Shown: positions 23,174-35,709, counted from the stretch's first letter. The stretch: 64,000 nucleotides of DNA from Azadirachta indica (GCA_022749755.1 CM040446.1:10130367-10194366), one strand, 5' to 3'. Notes: a model not told the origin generated them from the sequence alone. Numbers and translations are program-made.

Positions 23174-24908
23174 AAAGACACAAATAATCTAGTAATTTCT
23201 AAGAATCAAATAATTGTGGTTTTATTGTGACCCAATCCTCCACTCACCTTTATGGAGTGAAAAGATTAAGCCAGAAGAAGTAGCAACTTCTTCCACTTTC
23301 AAAGCTCCTGAAAAGAGTAAAGCTCGAAAGTGATCCTTTAGATTTATTAATGTTGATGAATGAATACTTAAAATAGGTGTTTGATTACTTGAACTATAAC
23401 TCATATGTGCATTACAACAGAGACAGATGGCCGTTAAACTTTTATTTTAGAATTTAAATTTCAGTGAAAAGTTAAAAAAGAAATAAAAAGTTTATCATAT
23501 CTCTTTCAAAGTAATATTAATGTATATATTAAAATATTTAAAAAAAGGTAAAGTAGGTAATAAAGAAAGAGAAATGGTGAAAGCATAGATGCCATTGGAC
23601 CTTAATTATTTAAATATTTTATTTTTGGATATTATTTAAAGATATCATCGTAATAATAATATATTATCTTAATAATAATTTTTATTTAGAATAATAGTGC
23701 TGTATACTAATGACATTTTTTTAAATTAATTGAATTTTTAGATCATTACAACTTTTAATATAAATTAGCATACAATAAATAAACAAAAAAAAAGTAGAGA
23801 AAAAAAATTTATTCCCCACATGCAAATATTATTTCCCATTTGATTAAATTGACAAATGAGATGAAAAATAAAGTGAGACAAAAAAAGTCAGATTCCCCCG
23901 TATGCAAAATTTACTTCCCTATTTTATTAAATTGAGAAATGAGGTTAAAAATGTAGAGATAAAAAATTTAGATATAAGGTCAAATATTTCTTATAAAATA
24001 TTAAATTTTTTTTACTATAATTTAAAATGATTTGACAGCGTCAAATATATATTAAATCACCTTCAACTAGATTAAAAAGAAATTTTTTTTATTTATAATT
24101 TCTAATAATTAGTTATCTAAATTTAACCAATTATCAATTTTTGTGAACTATGTTAACGTAGCTATTATTAAATATATATGGTTAAAACAAAGTTAAGAAA
24201 AGTACAAACAAGTGGTTACTTTTCTATAATTAAATTGAAGTTAAAATTAGTTGTTATTAAAAGAACTGTTGCCTCTTCGCCATTTAAAATATATCTTTCC
24301 CGGGAGGATCACTGATGTCTGTCTCACTCTGCCTCTCTCTGTCTCTCTCCGCGTCGTCTTCTCTTGAGTTAACTACAACTACCATTCGCACTAAACCAGG
24401 TATAACCAAAGTCTTAATTTCGGTCTCTGTTCTTCCTTTGTTTTGTTTTCTTAATTAACACAAAACACGACAGAACATACAGCACCGTGTCCATGAAATT
24501 CTTCGTTGCTTTTGTTTCCCCAAAAAGAAGTGCAGAATTCACGAGAAAATTCAGAATCTTCTTTGATTGCTATTGTGGTGGAGTCATCGTTCCAAGACTC
24601 CGGGTTTTGTTTCTCAACGTTACATCCAACTGATACTTTTAGAATATTTCGCTCTTTTTCTTTTATTCGTTCTTGAAACCCCACTTGCACTTCTCTGTCC
24701 ATGCAGATTTTCGTAAAGGAAAAACCTTGGCCCCGAGGTTTTTTCCTGTAAAATTTTTTGTTTTTCCTCAGAAAGTTTCCCGTTCCGGAAGAATTCAGCA
24801 GCACAGCTTATTTTTTCAGATTTAGGGGTAGATTGTGCAGTTGGGTCACTGAGATGCAGTCAAAAAGAAAATCGGAGAAGTCTGAAGAGTGATAAAGAGT
24901 AAGTGAAA

Positions 24909-27900
24909 ATGGAATCTGATAAAGGAGTGACGGAGAAGAAAGGAATTAGTAAAAACGACGTCATAGTGCAAATTTCAAACACCGACGAAGCTTCTGTGGG
25001 CAGCCCCAAATCTTTTTCAAAGAATCCCCAACTGGGTTCTTCTAATGTTGAATTAACAGAACTGGAGAGTTTGAGATGTAGAGTCCAAGCTTCCATACCT
25101 ACAGGGGCTGCTTCTTCCGAGATTGCAACTAGGACTCCAACACCAAACAAGCCTCCGAAGATCCCACCGCAGTCTTTAATTCAGAGAAAACCGCTCGCAA
25201 GGTCAGAGTTTTTGAAGCCAAAATCAAGGTTAGTGGAACCACACAATCCAAATGATGCTAAATTGGTTGAAGAAAAGACAGCAGTGGTGAATTCAAGCTC
25301 TTCTTGTAAGAACTCACCAACTAATGCAGTATCTGTTTCTAGTCCAAAAGGGAATTTGAACTCGGTTTCGATTACAAGAGCCGAGGAGGATGAGGAGGAG
25401 GATGAAGAGGTTTACAGAACTGTGAGTCTTAAAGTGAGCGACAAAAAGGTTAAAAAAATGAAAGTTCTGATCATAATTGAGTGGATTTTACTTGTGTGCA
25501 TAATTTGCTTGTTAATTGACAGCTTAACAGTGAATAAATTAAAAGACTGTGTGCTCTGGGGTTTAGAATTGTGGAAATGGTCTGTGTTAGTATTGGTGAT
25601 ATTTTGTGGTCGATTAGTTACTGAATGGTTTATGAATGTCTTGGTTTTCTTGATTGAAAGGAACTTTTTGCTTAAGAAGAAGGTTCTGTATTTTGTTTAC
25701 GGGATGAAGAAGAGTGCTAGGTTTTTTGTCTGGTTATGTTTGGTTCTTTTAGCTTGGGGTTTGTTGTTTCATCGTGGAGTTAAAAGATCAGAAGAATCTA
25801 CTAAGATTCTAAATTATGTTACAAGGGCTCTTGCTTCTTTTCTTATTGGGGCTGCTATATGGATGGTGAAGACTTTTTTAGTTAAATTACTAGCTTCTTC
25901 TTTCCAATGTACTAGATTCTTTGATCGGATTCAAGAATCAATCTTTCACCAATATATTCTTCGGACTCTTTCGGCTCCGTCAATGGAGATGGCTGAGAAA
26001 GTTGGGAGGGCTAATACTGCTGGCCAGTTGAGCTTCAAGAATCTGAAGAATGAAAATAAAGAGAAAAAAGAGGAGGTGATTGATGTAGAAAAACTTAAGA
26101 AAATGAAGCAAGAGAAAATATCTGCTTGGACCATGAAAGGGCTAATTAATGTCATAAGTTGTTCTGGCCTTTCTACTATCTCAAATACACTTGAGAGTTA
26201 TGCTGATGAAGAGGGTGAGAAGAAAGATCGAGAGATTACTAGTGAGTGGGAAGCAAAGGCTGCTGGTTATCAGATTTTCAGGAATGTGGCCAAGCCTGGT
26301 AGCAAGTGAGTGTTTCTAACTTTCAAAAATCATAGCTATTCTGTCTTTATGATTTTTTTTTCTATAATAGAGTCATCACTATTTTTATCCGTCAATGATG
26401 AGTAGGTACATTGAAGAGGAGGATCTGTTGCGCTTCATGAAAAAGGAAGAGGTAGATAATGTGCTTCCATTGTTTGAGGGAGCAGCAGAAACTAGAAAGA
26501 TCAAGAGGTCAACTTTTAAGAAATGGGTGGTAAGTTCTTTTCTAAATTGTGTGAGATCTTTGTATATGCTTGTTTGACACTACAGTTCATGTTTAGGTAC
26601 AATATACAAATTTAATATGAGTAAATTAACTGTTGAAGTACTTCAAGTAATTCCTTTCTTTTAAGATTAAACTGTCACACACCTGCTGTGTATTTACTCT
26701 TCAATCCACAACCTTAATTTCTAGAGTCTGGTGAACTCAAGCGTACGAGTACAGAACCCATTCAGGATGACTCGTATTAATCCATGATTCTTATGCCATT
26801 CCTATTTGTAGGTGAATGTGTACCTTGAACGCAAGTCTCTGGTACATTCCTTAAATGATACCAAAACAGCTATAGAGGAGCTGAACAAGCTTGCTTCAGG
26901 AATTGTGCTTGTTGTAATCATTATTGTGTGGTTGCTTTTTATGGGATTTTTGACAACAAAAGTAATAGTCTTCTTTTCATCACAAATTCTACTTGTGGTA
27001 TTCATGTTTGGTAACACCGCAAAGACTGTATTTGAGGCCATCATATTTGTATTTGTAATCCATCCGTTTGATGTTGGTGATAGATGCGTTGTTGATGGAG
27101 TACAGGTAACTGCTTAATCCTGAAAATGTGCATTTACATTATATTTTTGGATCTATTGCCTTACATAATTGATGTATCACAGATGGTTGTTGAGGAGATG
27201 AACATATTGACAACAGTCTTTCTGAGATATGACAATGAAAAGATATTCTATCCAAATACAGTTCTGGCTATGAAACCTATCAGCAATTATTACAGGAGTC
27301 CAGAAATGAGTGATTCTGTTGAGTTTGCTGTTGATGTTTCCACGTCAGTTGACAGCATTGGACATCTAAAATCCAGAATCAAAGCGTAAGTTAAATCTTA
27401 GCCTTCTTACTTATTTTTTGAGATATAAACTACATGTTACAACTGAGTGGAATCAATTTCAGGGGCTTTTATCTGTTCCTTTTCGATTATTATTTTTAGA
27501 GGCTCACATGGCTATCTAAAGAATTGAAATAATTTTAAGGCATTGGCATTTTCATGATCATTTCCCACTGATAAGGATTATAGCAAGAAAGTCAGATTTG
27601 TTGGAGACTCTTTGTGCAAACTACACAATAAGCAAAGTAAAATGCCAGCTTAAATTGCATAAGCCTTTGTTAGATATCAGTTAGTATTACTATCTTTTTC
27701 TTGCTTTTCTCTTTTCATTGTTTCCTAGTTAAGTGAGTTAGCTGTATGGGAGTGAGCTTTAATTGTCTTTTTTGGGTCAAAAGACTTCAAAAGTGACTTA
27801 CTGTTCTCATTGCATACAGCAATGGCTTTTTAAGTGTGGTATTGGTTTCCTCATAACTTCATGGAAGCCGAGCGTAGGCCCAATGCTGCATAATCTTACT

Positions 27901-28683
27901 CTGATATAGATGTTCAATCCTCGATTTAGGGCATTTGTTGTTGAACACATCCCTTGTTTTTTCGATTGTAATACATTGTTTGCAAACTGAGAAGTTCAAA
28001 ATTTCTACATTGGTTCTAGCTCCTAAAATTGAGATCTAGTTACAGTCTAACTACATAGAGTCATTGCTTTACTTTGACAAACAAATATTTCGTTAAAAGA
28101 ATTATGCTTTTGTATATGCTTTTGATTTAACTTCTGTCTTGTCTTCAATCGTTTATAAGCGGGTGCCTTCCAATGATTTATGTGTCAAATCTCATAACTC
28201 CACATCATTGTGTAGTCTATTTTATGTTCTCGTTGCTACATTTGTATGATTTATGCACTTCATTTAATAGAGAAAATGTACTCTCGTTTGTTGTTCCACT
28301 TCATCGTCTCATTATTTCATCATTAAGATTGATGTTATTTTGATTCTCTTCAGTGAATTTTTTCATTTCATTTACATACCTATTTTTCGTTAACTTTCAG
28401 CTACTTGGAAAGCAACGCAAAGCACTGGCGTCCAAGCTTCAGTTTGGTGGTAAAAGAGATTGAGAATGTGAACAAGATGAAAATGGCGCTATTCGTTACA
28501 CACACAATAAACTTTCAGAATTACGGGGAGAAAAACAACAGAAGATCCGATTTAGTGTTAGAACTAAAGAAAATATTTGAAGATCTTAGTATTAAATATC
28601 ATCTTCTACCTCAAGAAGTTCATCTCAGCTATGTAGCCTCAGCAGCTTCAACTGTTCCACTTCCTCCTACAGCAAGGGGATGA
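24909..28683 (+). CDS. MSL10: MscS-like mechanosensitive channel (MSL10-like)
   Basis: Plasma-membrane mechanosensitive ion channel of the plant MSL class. Five exons (24909-26305, 26406-26529, 26812-27105, 27183-27385, 28401-28683) give 2301 bp, 766 residues and a TGA stop, all with GT-AG introns. The N-terminus (1-183) is soluble and acidic, with a Pro-rich piece (TPTPNKPPKIPPQ) and EEDEEEDEE. Four transmembrane helices follow at about 184-205, 222-245, 270-288 and 307-328. After a large cytoplasmic loop rich in Lys and Glu (about 360-500) come helix 5 (534-555) and the pore-lining helix 6 (558-590). The MscS signature reads FMFGNTAKTVFEAIIFVFVI, with F571 and G574 placed like the gating Phe and Gly known in MSL10. 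The sequence then runs HPFDVGDRCVVDGVQ. The ATG at 24909 is chosen because it heads the conserved frame. It could instead be numbered MSL9 or another class II MSL. Confidence 0.93.
27386..28400 (+). other. Last intron of the MSL10-like gene
   Basis: A 1015-bp intron with GTAAGT donor and TTTCAG acceptor. Its counterpart in the dead copy (55086-56339) carries an extra ~200-bp repeat. Confidence 0.85.
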
Positions 28684-28735
28684 TGGTCTGTAATATTCAC
28701 AACTGTCTACTTTGCCTTCAACTCACTCTTTCTTT

Positions 28736-30029
28736 TATAAGTAAATCTCTATTCGAATTTATTTTGTTGAATTATATCTGCCTTTGATATATAAAATTGT
28801 CACTTCTACTTGCACCCCACCAATATTTAAGAATACATCAATAATGGTGCTGACCATTGAAAAAAAAAAAAAATCCTTTTGTTTTTGGAGTGATTCCAAG
28901 TCGCATCCATGTGAATTTGCTTGGTAAATCCAATTTTTAGTTACGGGTTTGGTAGACTGTTTCGTAATGCAGATAAAGAGAGATCAAGAGAGGGAGAAAA
29001 ACAGAGGAAGTGAATTTTTGCAGAAGGCAGGGAGAGGGAGAGAGAGAGAAAAATGGGACGGATTTTTGCAGAAAGGGGAAAGAGGGAGAATGGGGGTGGC
29101 AGAGTTGCGGGGTAGGGAGAGGTGCATTAGGGCTAGTTTTGCTACACAGTAATATATATATATATATATTAAATAATTTAAGTTAATTTTTCCATTGACT
29201 AAATTTGTAATTATTTTTTAAATATGAAATAGACTCAAATTAAATTTATTTTTTGTGTTTATTAATTAAATTAAAATATTAAGAATATTTTAATCATTTC
29301 AATTAATAAATTTAGTTAACTAATAATGTGGGGATGTGTGTTTGTCTTTCCCTCTACTTTCTTTCTAAATGTTACAATTTAATACCTCAAAAGAGGAACA
29401 TATTAATTTTCTTATATAAATAAGTTGGAATAAACTTACATAAATATTTTATGATAAAAATAAATAAATTATAACATCTAAATTAAATTTATTATTGTGT
29501 TTAATCAAAGTAATATAAATTTCTAAATATATACTAAATAAAATATTATATATGTATTTTAAAAAATTTGTATGATCAATACATACTAAATTATTATCAA
29601 TAGTTCAAAAAAGGTTTAGAGTATTTTAGTATATAATTTTATCTAAATTTATTGTTAATATTTTAATTTAAATAAATAATATTTTTTTATTTCAATTTTT
29701 TAAAAGAATAATTAAATAAAACAAGCCTTTTTAACTTTAACATTTTAGTCCCAAATATGAAATATATTAGAGATAGTATCATAATACTGATAATAAGAAT
29801 TAGATTATCAATAATAAGAAAAGTTCATTATTTTGATTAAATTTAGAGGTTAAAATGATAATATTCTAATTTATTAAATTAGCGAAAGTTTAAGTTTAGA
29901 GTTATTTTCTTATTTTTTGAAAACTCAAAGAGTATCCTTTTATTTTCTAGAAACTCGAGGGGTATCTAACACTTTTTAAAACCTTAAGAAAATTTTGCTT
30001 TTTCATTCAAATTTAAAGATTATATTACA
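28736..30029. other. Gene-free AT-rich spacer
   Basis: Contains a purine-rich GAGAGAGA-type stretch at 28980-29120, a short TA microsatellite at 29154-29170, and otherwise AT-rich DNA. About 29900-29990 resembles the inner side of the inverted ends of the element at 34933-35709, but no partner end was found. No gene is supported. Confidence 0.5.
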
Positions 30030-30480
30030 ATATCTCTTTAATAAAATTTATTATGTAGGCTCTAAATATTTTAGATTGTCATTCCTACCTAAAAAATTCT
30101 AAGCAGTAATGGATATTAGAGTTTTTTTATCTAATATTAATTTAAATTAATAAACATAAAATAATAATTTGTTTAGAAAAAGCCAATATTAATAATTTTG
30201 TAATACTAAAATGATTTTTTTTAATTTAAAAACAAAACTTTAATTAAATTTAAATATTAATTTATAGAATTAAATCAATTGTAAGAATTATAAAAAATAA
30301 AATCCAAGTTAATAAGGAATTTACACATGTAGAAAAATTCATAAGGAGCTTTGCAACAACAAAGAAAAAGAAAAAGAAAATAGGAAACAATTTTGCTATT
30401 TTTTTGTCTTTTAATTCAAATTAATTTTGGTTGAAAAAATTATCTTCATTATCGTTTAGATTTGGAGTACCAAAATCAAT
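30030..30480. repeat. F-box flanking block, copy 3 (partial)
   Basis: Aligns with 14340-14770 and 10680-10900, for example in CTAAATATTTTAGATTGTCAT and the following ATTCTAAGCAGTAATGGATATT stretch. It precedes the F-box pseudogene at 31576, as copy 1 precedes the intact F-box gene. Confidence 0.7.
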
Positions 30481-30689
30481 ATATTATGTTTTGAGTTATA
30501 TTATCAAAGAAAATAGAAGTATATTGAATGTTTCTTGAATAATAACTAAATATATAGATATACCTTTATATAGGATAAAATAACAAAACAACATAAATTA
30601 AGATTCTCATGAACTTGAGAATTCTTAACAAATTAAGAAAAAAACTAATAATACTTAAATTAGAAATATGTTTAATAATACTAATTAAA

Positions 30690-31575
30690 TGGAATAATTT
30701 TATTTTGCTCCTTAACTTTTTAAAAAATATTATTTTGGTTGGCATGTTTCACATATTAAATAAAAAAGGTTTCTAAATTTATTAAAAAACATCACTTCCA
30801 AATTATTTCGATCAATATTAGTGAGATTCCTTAACTAAACTTCTATCAATTTTCAACGGTTAGTGAGATAGGATAAATTTTAATTTAACTTATATAATAT
30901 TAATAATCTTTAATTCAATTCTAAAATTTATGAAAGTCATCATATCATCCATATATTAACTTTTGTCTTTATTTTTAATGACTAAAACGATAAAATTATA
31001 ATTTTATAAAATTATTTAATTAATTTTATATTTTTTTTCTTCCTCACCTTTCTCTTTTCTTTCTTTTTTTTTTTTTCTTCTTCTTCTTCCCCATCTCTTC
31101 CTCTCCTCATTTTTTTTTATCAAGGAGATATTATAATGAGATTAAAATAAATTAAAATTAGTCATTTGATATTCTCAATTTAAATAAAAAAACAATACAT
31201 AGTAAAATTAATTTATTTAAATGAAATTGATTTCATAATCTTATAAATCAAAGTCAATTTCATAATCTTAGTAATTAAATCAATTACTTGAAATTTATAA
31301 AAAGAACTTGAATCCAAAATTCTTTTCTCTATGAAGAAACTCTAGTTACAATTTTAACTCTCTTAGATTTAAAAAAAAAAAAAAAAAATTGGGAAGAGAA
31401 GATAATAAAAGAAGAATAAGAAGGAAAAAAAAAAAAAAAAGAAACAAACGAGGAAGACAAAGAAGAAGAAAAAAAAAAAAAATTTTTTTTTATTGATTTA
31501 AGTTTGTAAAATTATAATTTCATTTTTTTAGTTATGAAAGGATGAGACTTAATATGTAAGAGTGATATGATAATA
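30690..31575. mobile_element. Foldback-type element, right arm truncated
   Basis: The left arm (about 30890-31110) and right arm (about 31370-31575) are inverted copies. The outer part carries the phrase AAATTATAATTTCAT (right) and its complement (left). The inner part is polypyrimidine at 31030-31115, mirrored by polypurine at 31370-31490. The right arm stops abruptly where F-box pseudogene sequence starts. Related arms recur at 47740-48010. Confidence 0.55.
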
Positions 31576-32094
31576 CTGAGAAGCTTGGAGTTGGGAGGAG
31601 ATATGCTTGATGTACGATGTAATATTGAGTTACCAGGCAGCAGTTTTAGTGTGGCGGTGTATTTCACTGGCTTACTTCTGCGAACAATATCTTGGCATTC
31701 CATGTAGATAATGAAACCTGGAAAATGCTATTGCTGCCTGATGGGATTAACAGTGAAAAGTATTTGTTAAAACTTTCAGAGTATGAAGGAAAACTTGCCC
31801 TATTTTGTGTGGAAAGAAGAAGAGCAAGAGATGACTGCTTTTAGTTGTGGGTAAAGGAAGATTACAGAGAAAAGGAATGGAGAAAGAGATGTACGGTAAG
31901 TAATGAACCTCTTTAGAGATAGGAACCTATGTTACTACTCTTAGTCCTGAAGCTCTTTGCAATGCTGATGTTGCTACGATGAGTAGTTACAACGAGGTTT
32001 ACTTTTACAAATTTATGGATGGAAGTTCTGATGCTGTTAAGCTAGAAAATTTCTTTGATTCTCATGGGGTGTTTTTTTTAAGTCTAACGCATAG
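31576..32094 (+). pseudogene. F-box gene fragment (3' half)
   Basis: Aligns with codons from about residue 185 to the stop of the intact F-box gene at 11931-13010, sharing stretches such as GATGGGATTAACAGTGAAA and AGTATGAAGGAAAACTTGCC. It has lost the F-box and first half, and has in-frame stops (for example the TAG in TGCTTTTAGTTGTGG) and indels. Similarity to the parent is high but gappy. Its left boundary coincides with the broken arm of a foldback element, which suggests the insertion or a later rearrangement removed the 5' half. Confidence 0.88.
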
Positions 32095-33020
32095 AGTCGA
32101 TCGGATGTAGAAACTACAAATTATATATATAAGTTACGTATTAGCAAATTCTTTAATTTCACGTAATTTTTTAAATCAGTTATAAACTGTTCAAATATAA
32201 GTAAAATCTAACTGACACTTCCAGTAGTTACTATAAAAATCTATCATAAACATTATAATTAATACATATATAAGATATAAAGCCCGTTTAAAATTATTGT
32301 GGGAAGAGATAAAAGTAATTTTAAAAAACCAACAGTCATTTTAAATATTGGGCAAAATTTTTTCAACATCTCTTTTCGTAAAATCACTCTTTCTTACAAT
32401 AAATTTTGAGAAGTAGGAGAAGAATTGCTTTTCAAAATCTAATTTTAAAAAGTAATTTTATATTGTAAATATAATACTAAACATCTCCATTTAAAATTGC
32501 AAAACCCAAAATTAATCTTACAAATAATTTTTAAATATTAACTTTAATTGAGAAATAAAATTGTTAAAATCAAAATTTTTTCTTTTTATACTCTATACTT
32601 TTATTTTTAATTTTTATTTGTATTTTTTTATATAAATTATTTTAAGTAAGTATATGTTATGTTATATTATATTATTTTTTTTTTATATTATATAATTCAC
32701 CTGTCATTATTTCATCAAATTCATAAATGAGAATGACTTGAAGTATGATACCTAAATATATATATTAAACATTTAAAATAATTTTTATTCATCATTATTT
32801 ACTATATACATTTTAACCATTGCTGTTACTACAATATTTTTAATAATAAAAATTTATCAAACGCACAAAACTAATTTTGAAATTTATAGTACTTTAATAA
32901 ATAAAATTTATCAAACACTAAGCTGATTATGTTTAAAATTGATTATTTTTATAATATAGTAGAAGCAGATTATTTCAACATCTATGGTTATCCCAAACTA
33001 ACCTATAATCATCTTAATTT
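32095..33020. other. Gene-free AT-rich spacer
   Basis: The first ~100 bp are the diverged 3' flank of the F-box pseudogene. The remainder is AT-rich with no supported feature. Confidence 0.5.
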
Positions 33021-33511
33021 AAAGAAAAAATTTTCATTTATGACCACTATTCACACTCCAAATTTTAAATGACCATTGTTCAAAATTATGTTAAAAAATA
33101 ATCACTAAAATAAATTTTGGACAAACATATCTCTGTAACCAACTTTATACAAACAATTTTCTTTGTGCTTGAAAGTGTACTTTTGAGTAAGAACAAATTT
33201 TTTTTTATACTTAAAAGTGCACTTTCAAGCAAGAAGTAATTTTTTTTTATATTAGAAATAACTTTTGAGCACAAAAAAAAAGTTTTTTGATACTCGAAAG
33301 TGTACTTTTTAGCACCAGAAAAAGAAGCCTTCTTCACACTCAAAAGTATGCTTTTAAGTAAAAAGTTGAGACTAATCATTTTTTATTAACTTCTTTTACG
33401 GGGACAATTTCATCTAAAAATTTTTTAGTTGATTCTTTTTTAAAAAAATTTTAAACAGTAATCATTTTTTAAATCTGAAAGTGAATAGTAGTTACTATTA
33501 AAAATTATCTT
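33021..33511. mobile_element. Inverted-repeat element with internal palindromic repeats
   Basis: The ends are diverged inverted repeats of about 95 bp: the left end includes ACCACTATTCACACTC and the right end, complemented, includes AACTACTATTCACTTTC. Between them, at about 33165-33365, lie five units of roughly 35-60 bp, each centred on a near-palindrome of the form AAAGTGCACTTT. No target duplication is clear. The open minus-strand frame across it is repeat-derived and not a gene. Confidence 0.55.
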
Positions 33512-34932
33512 ATATTTATTATATTTACATAGTTTCGTAATTCCATCGTATGTGGTTACTATAGTCCAAATTAAATAACATAGCCATCCTTACTCATTAA
33601 AGAAAATTAATACAAAAAAAGATATAATGATATATGAGATAAAAGAATATGATTTATTAATTTGCATAGAGTGAAAGTAAATTTAAAAGAGAAAATGACG
33701 TTTACCCCCTATTAGATACATACCTACTCGATTACCCTTGGCTAGAAAAAAAATGTCTATAACCCCTGATCGTTAAAACAATAATGGAAAAAGTGAATTT
33801 TTAAAAGGATTTTAGTCTTATCAGATGAGAGAGGTGATGTGGTGATAAAATCTTAGATGACTTTGACTTAAAGATCGCAAATGCGTTATGTTGAGTTGGC
33901 TGGGAGCATAAAAAATAAACCCATGTGAGGTCTCGCGTCAAGTTGCCTAGGCGTGTACAATGAAAGTGCATAGCACAACATAACTTATGGACACGCCTGG
34001 TAATCATGCAGGGGCAACCCATTTTTTTAAAGGATATCCGTGGCGCATAAAGCCTACTTTTTTTTTTTTTTTAAATTATTAAATAATGTGCGACTTATTA
34101 GATTGAAAATAATAGTAATTAAACAATCAAAACAAATTAAATTCATATATAATTATAATATTAAGACATTAGTGAATTTATTTCAAAACATATTGACTAA
34201 TTACATTTTGATTATAATTTGATCATGTGTTCTTAAAATTCATATACAATTATAAATACACAATATAAGAATCAACAACACTTAATTGTAAGTAAATAAT
34301 ATAAAGATATTAGCAGATGCAGTTAATTAAATAAATTTTTAAAAATTTATTCAAACAATTTAAATTTATAATATAATACAATGACCAATTATATTTTGAT
34401 TATAACTTAATCAAGTGTTTTAAATATTTATACATATAAAATTAAAAATACATGATATAAAATATATAATGATCAATCATACTTATTGTAATTAGTATAA
34501 TATAAAGATGACTAACTACATTTTCATCATAATTTAACCAAATGTTCTAAATATTAATATGTATAGAATTAGAAATATATAATATAATGATTAATTATAC
34601 TTATTTATAATTGACATAACATAACCTTGTAATTAGCATAAATATTTATAGTATAATGATTAATTAGCAAATGTAATTAATGAAATAAATTTGTAAAAAT
34701 TTGCTCAAGTTATCACATAATAGTATATAAATTCTATTAGTTATATACTAAAATATATAAATAATATTTTATTATTAATTATAAGTTGTAACTAAAATAT
34801 AGTGGTTTAATGTGATATCTAAAAAACAAATACAAACTGTAGTTGCTTTTAATAATAAATCCTATCAAAAATAAAAAGTTTTGTAGTTTTATTTATTTGT
34901 TAACTATTACAATTATACATGTTTATTTTTAA
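33512..34932. other. Gene-free spacer with TE traces
   Basis: About 33530-33690 is homologous to 16528-16680. About 33692-33775 resembles, in reverse, 45590-45660 and may be a transposon end. About 33830-34030 is less AT-rich but not recognised. The rest is AT-rich. Confidence 0.45.
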
Positions 34933-35709
34933 GGGTTATTATACTTTATCTTCTGAATTTTGAGAAAAGTCAACACACCTCTTTAAATTTTTGCGAAAGG
35001 TAAGATGCTCCTTGTGCTTTAGAGAAAGTAAAGATACCCCTAAATTTTCTATATATTTTTATTTGACTATTTTATCTTTTTATTATTAACAATATCTAAA
35101 ATAATTATTTTATTTTTATTTTTTTTTTTATTTTGTAGTAGCTAATATAATCTTATTCTAACATTTAAATTTAAAAGTTATAATAATATTTTAACCTTTA
35201 ATTGTTCATTTCCTTCCAAATTTATATAATCTTTAATTATATATTTTCTAAAGTATATCATATTATTAAAATATTTTATTCTAGAAATTATTTATAATTA
35301 ATATCATCAAAATTATGTATAATTATTTAAACATTTAAGAAATTTTGACAACAAATTTTATGTTATAAAAAATTCTACAATTAATTATATATAATTTTTA
35401 AAATAAACTATTTAATAATATGAATATTTTAAAAATTATATATAATTAGATATTATAAATATTTAATAATAAATTTAAATGTTAAAATAAGATTATATTG
35501 ATTATTATAAAATAAAAATAACAATCATATAATTATTTTATATATTTTAATAATAGAGGGATAAATTAGTTAAATTAAAATATAAATAGTAATTTTGAGA
35601 GGTATTTTGACTTTCTGCAAAATTCGAGAAAGGTATCTTACCTTTTTTAAAACTTAATGAGTATATTAACTTTCTCTCAAAACTCAAGGGGGTAAAGTAC
35701 AATATACCT
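34933..35709. mobile_element. Long-TIR non-autonomous element (MULE-like MITE)
   Basis: The left end (GGGTTATTATACTTTATCTT onward) and the complemented right end (AGGTATATTGTACTTTACCC onward) stay alignable for about 110 bp, sharing TTTTGAGA and AAAGGTAAGAT words. The flanks TATTTTTAA (34924-34932) and AATTTTTAA (35710-35718) match at 8 of 9 positions. No coding capacity. Confidence 0.72.

Larger units (their letters stand above)
19181..23325 (-). mobile_element. L1-type LINE, decayed, full span with target duplication
   Basis: A non-LTR retrotransposon on the minus strand. ORF1 traces (DUF4283-type RNA-binding Gag) lie at 22100-23173. ORF2 traces (apurinic-like endonuclease, linker, reverse transcriptase, zf-RVT region) run from 21714 down to about 19212. 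Its 3' end at 19181 is a short A-run on the minus strand. GAAAGTGATACC (19168-19179) and GAAAGTGATCC (23326-23336) flank it, a 12-bp target duplication with one indel. Frameshifts and stops are numerous, and two long homopolymers interrupt ORF2. Confidence 0.88.
23337..28735 (+). repeat. MSL gene-bearing duplication unit, copy A
   Basis: Promoter, exons, introns and 3' flank of the intact MSL gene align throughout with 46345-56720. The two copies share even non-coding phrases such as TTTCCCGGGAGGATC in the 5' leader (24297 and 48188). Copy A keeps 23776-24290, which in copy B is replaced by LTR-like and other repeat sequence. Confidence 0.85.

Noticed and set aside
24451..24804. Minus-strand open frame of 117 codons opposite the MSL 5' leader, with a similar frame at 48341-48695 in copy B
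   Set aside because: The similarity is explained by duplication of the leader. Indels between the copies shift the frame, so there is no sign of selection on a protein.
28949..29152. Plus-strand frame rich in Arg, Glu and Gly
   Set aside because: It is the translation of a GAGAGA-type purine repeat, not a protein gene.
33086..33379. Minus-strand frame of 97 codons with repeating LLKSxLLSxKK pattern
   Set aside because: The pattern comes from the tandem palindromic DNA repeats inside a non-coding element.
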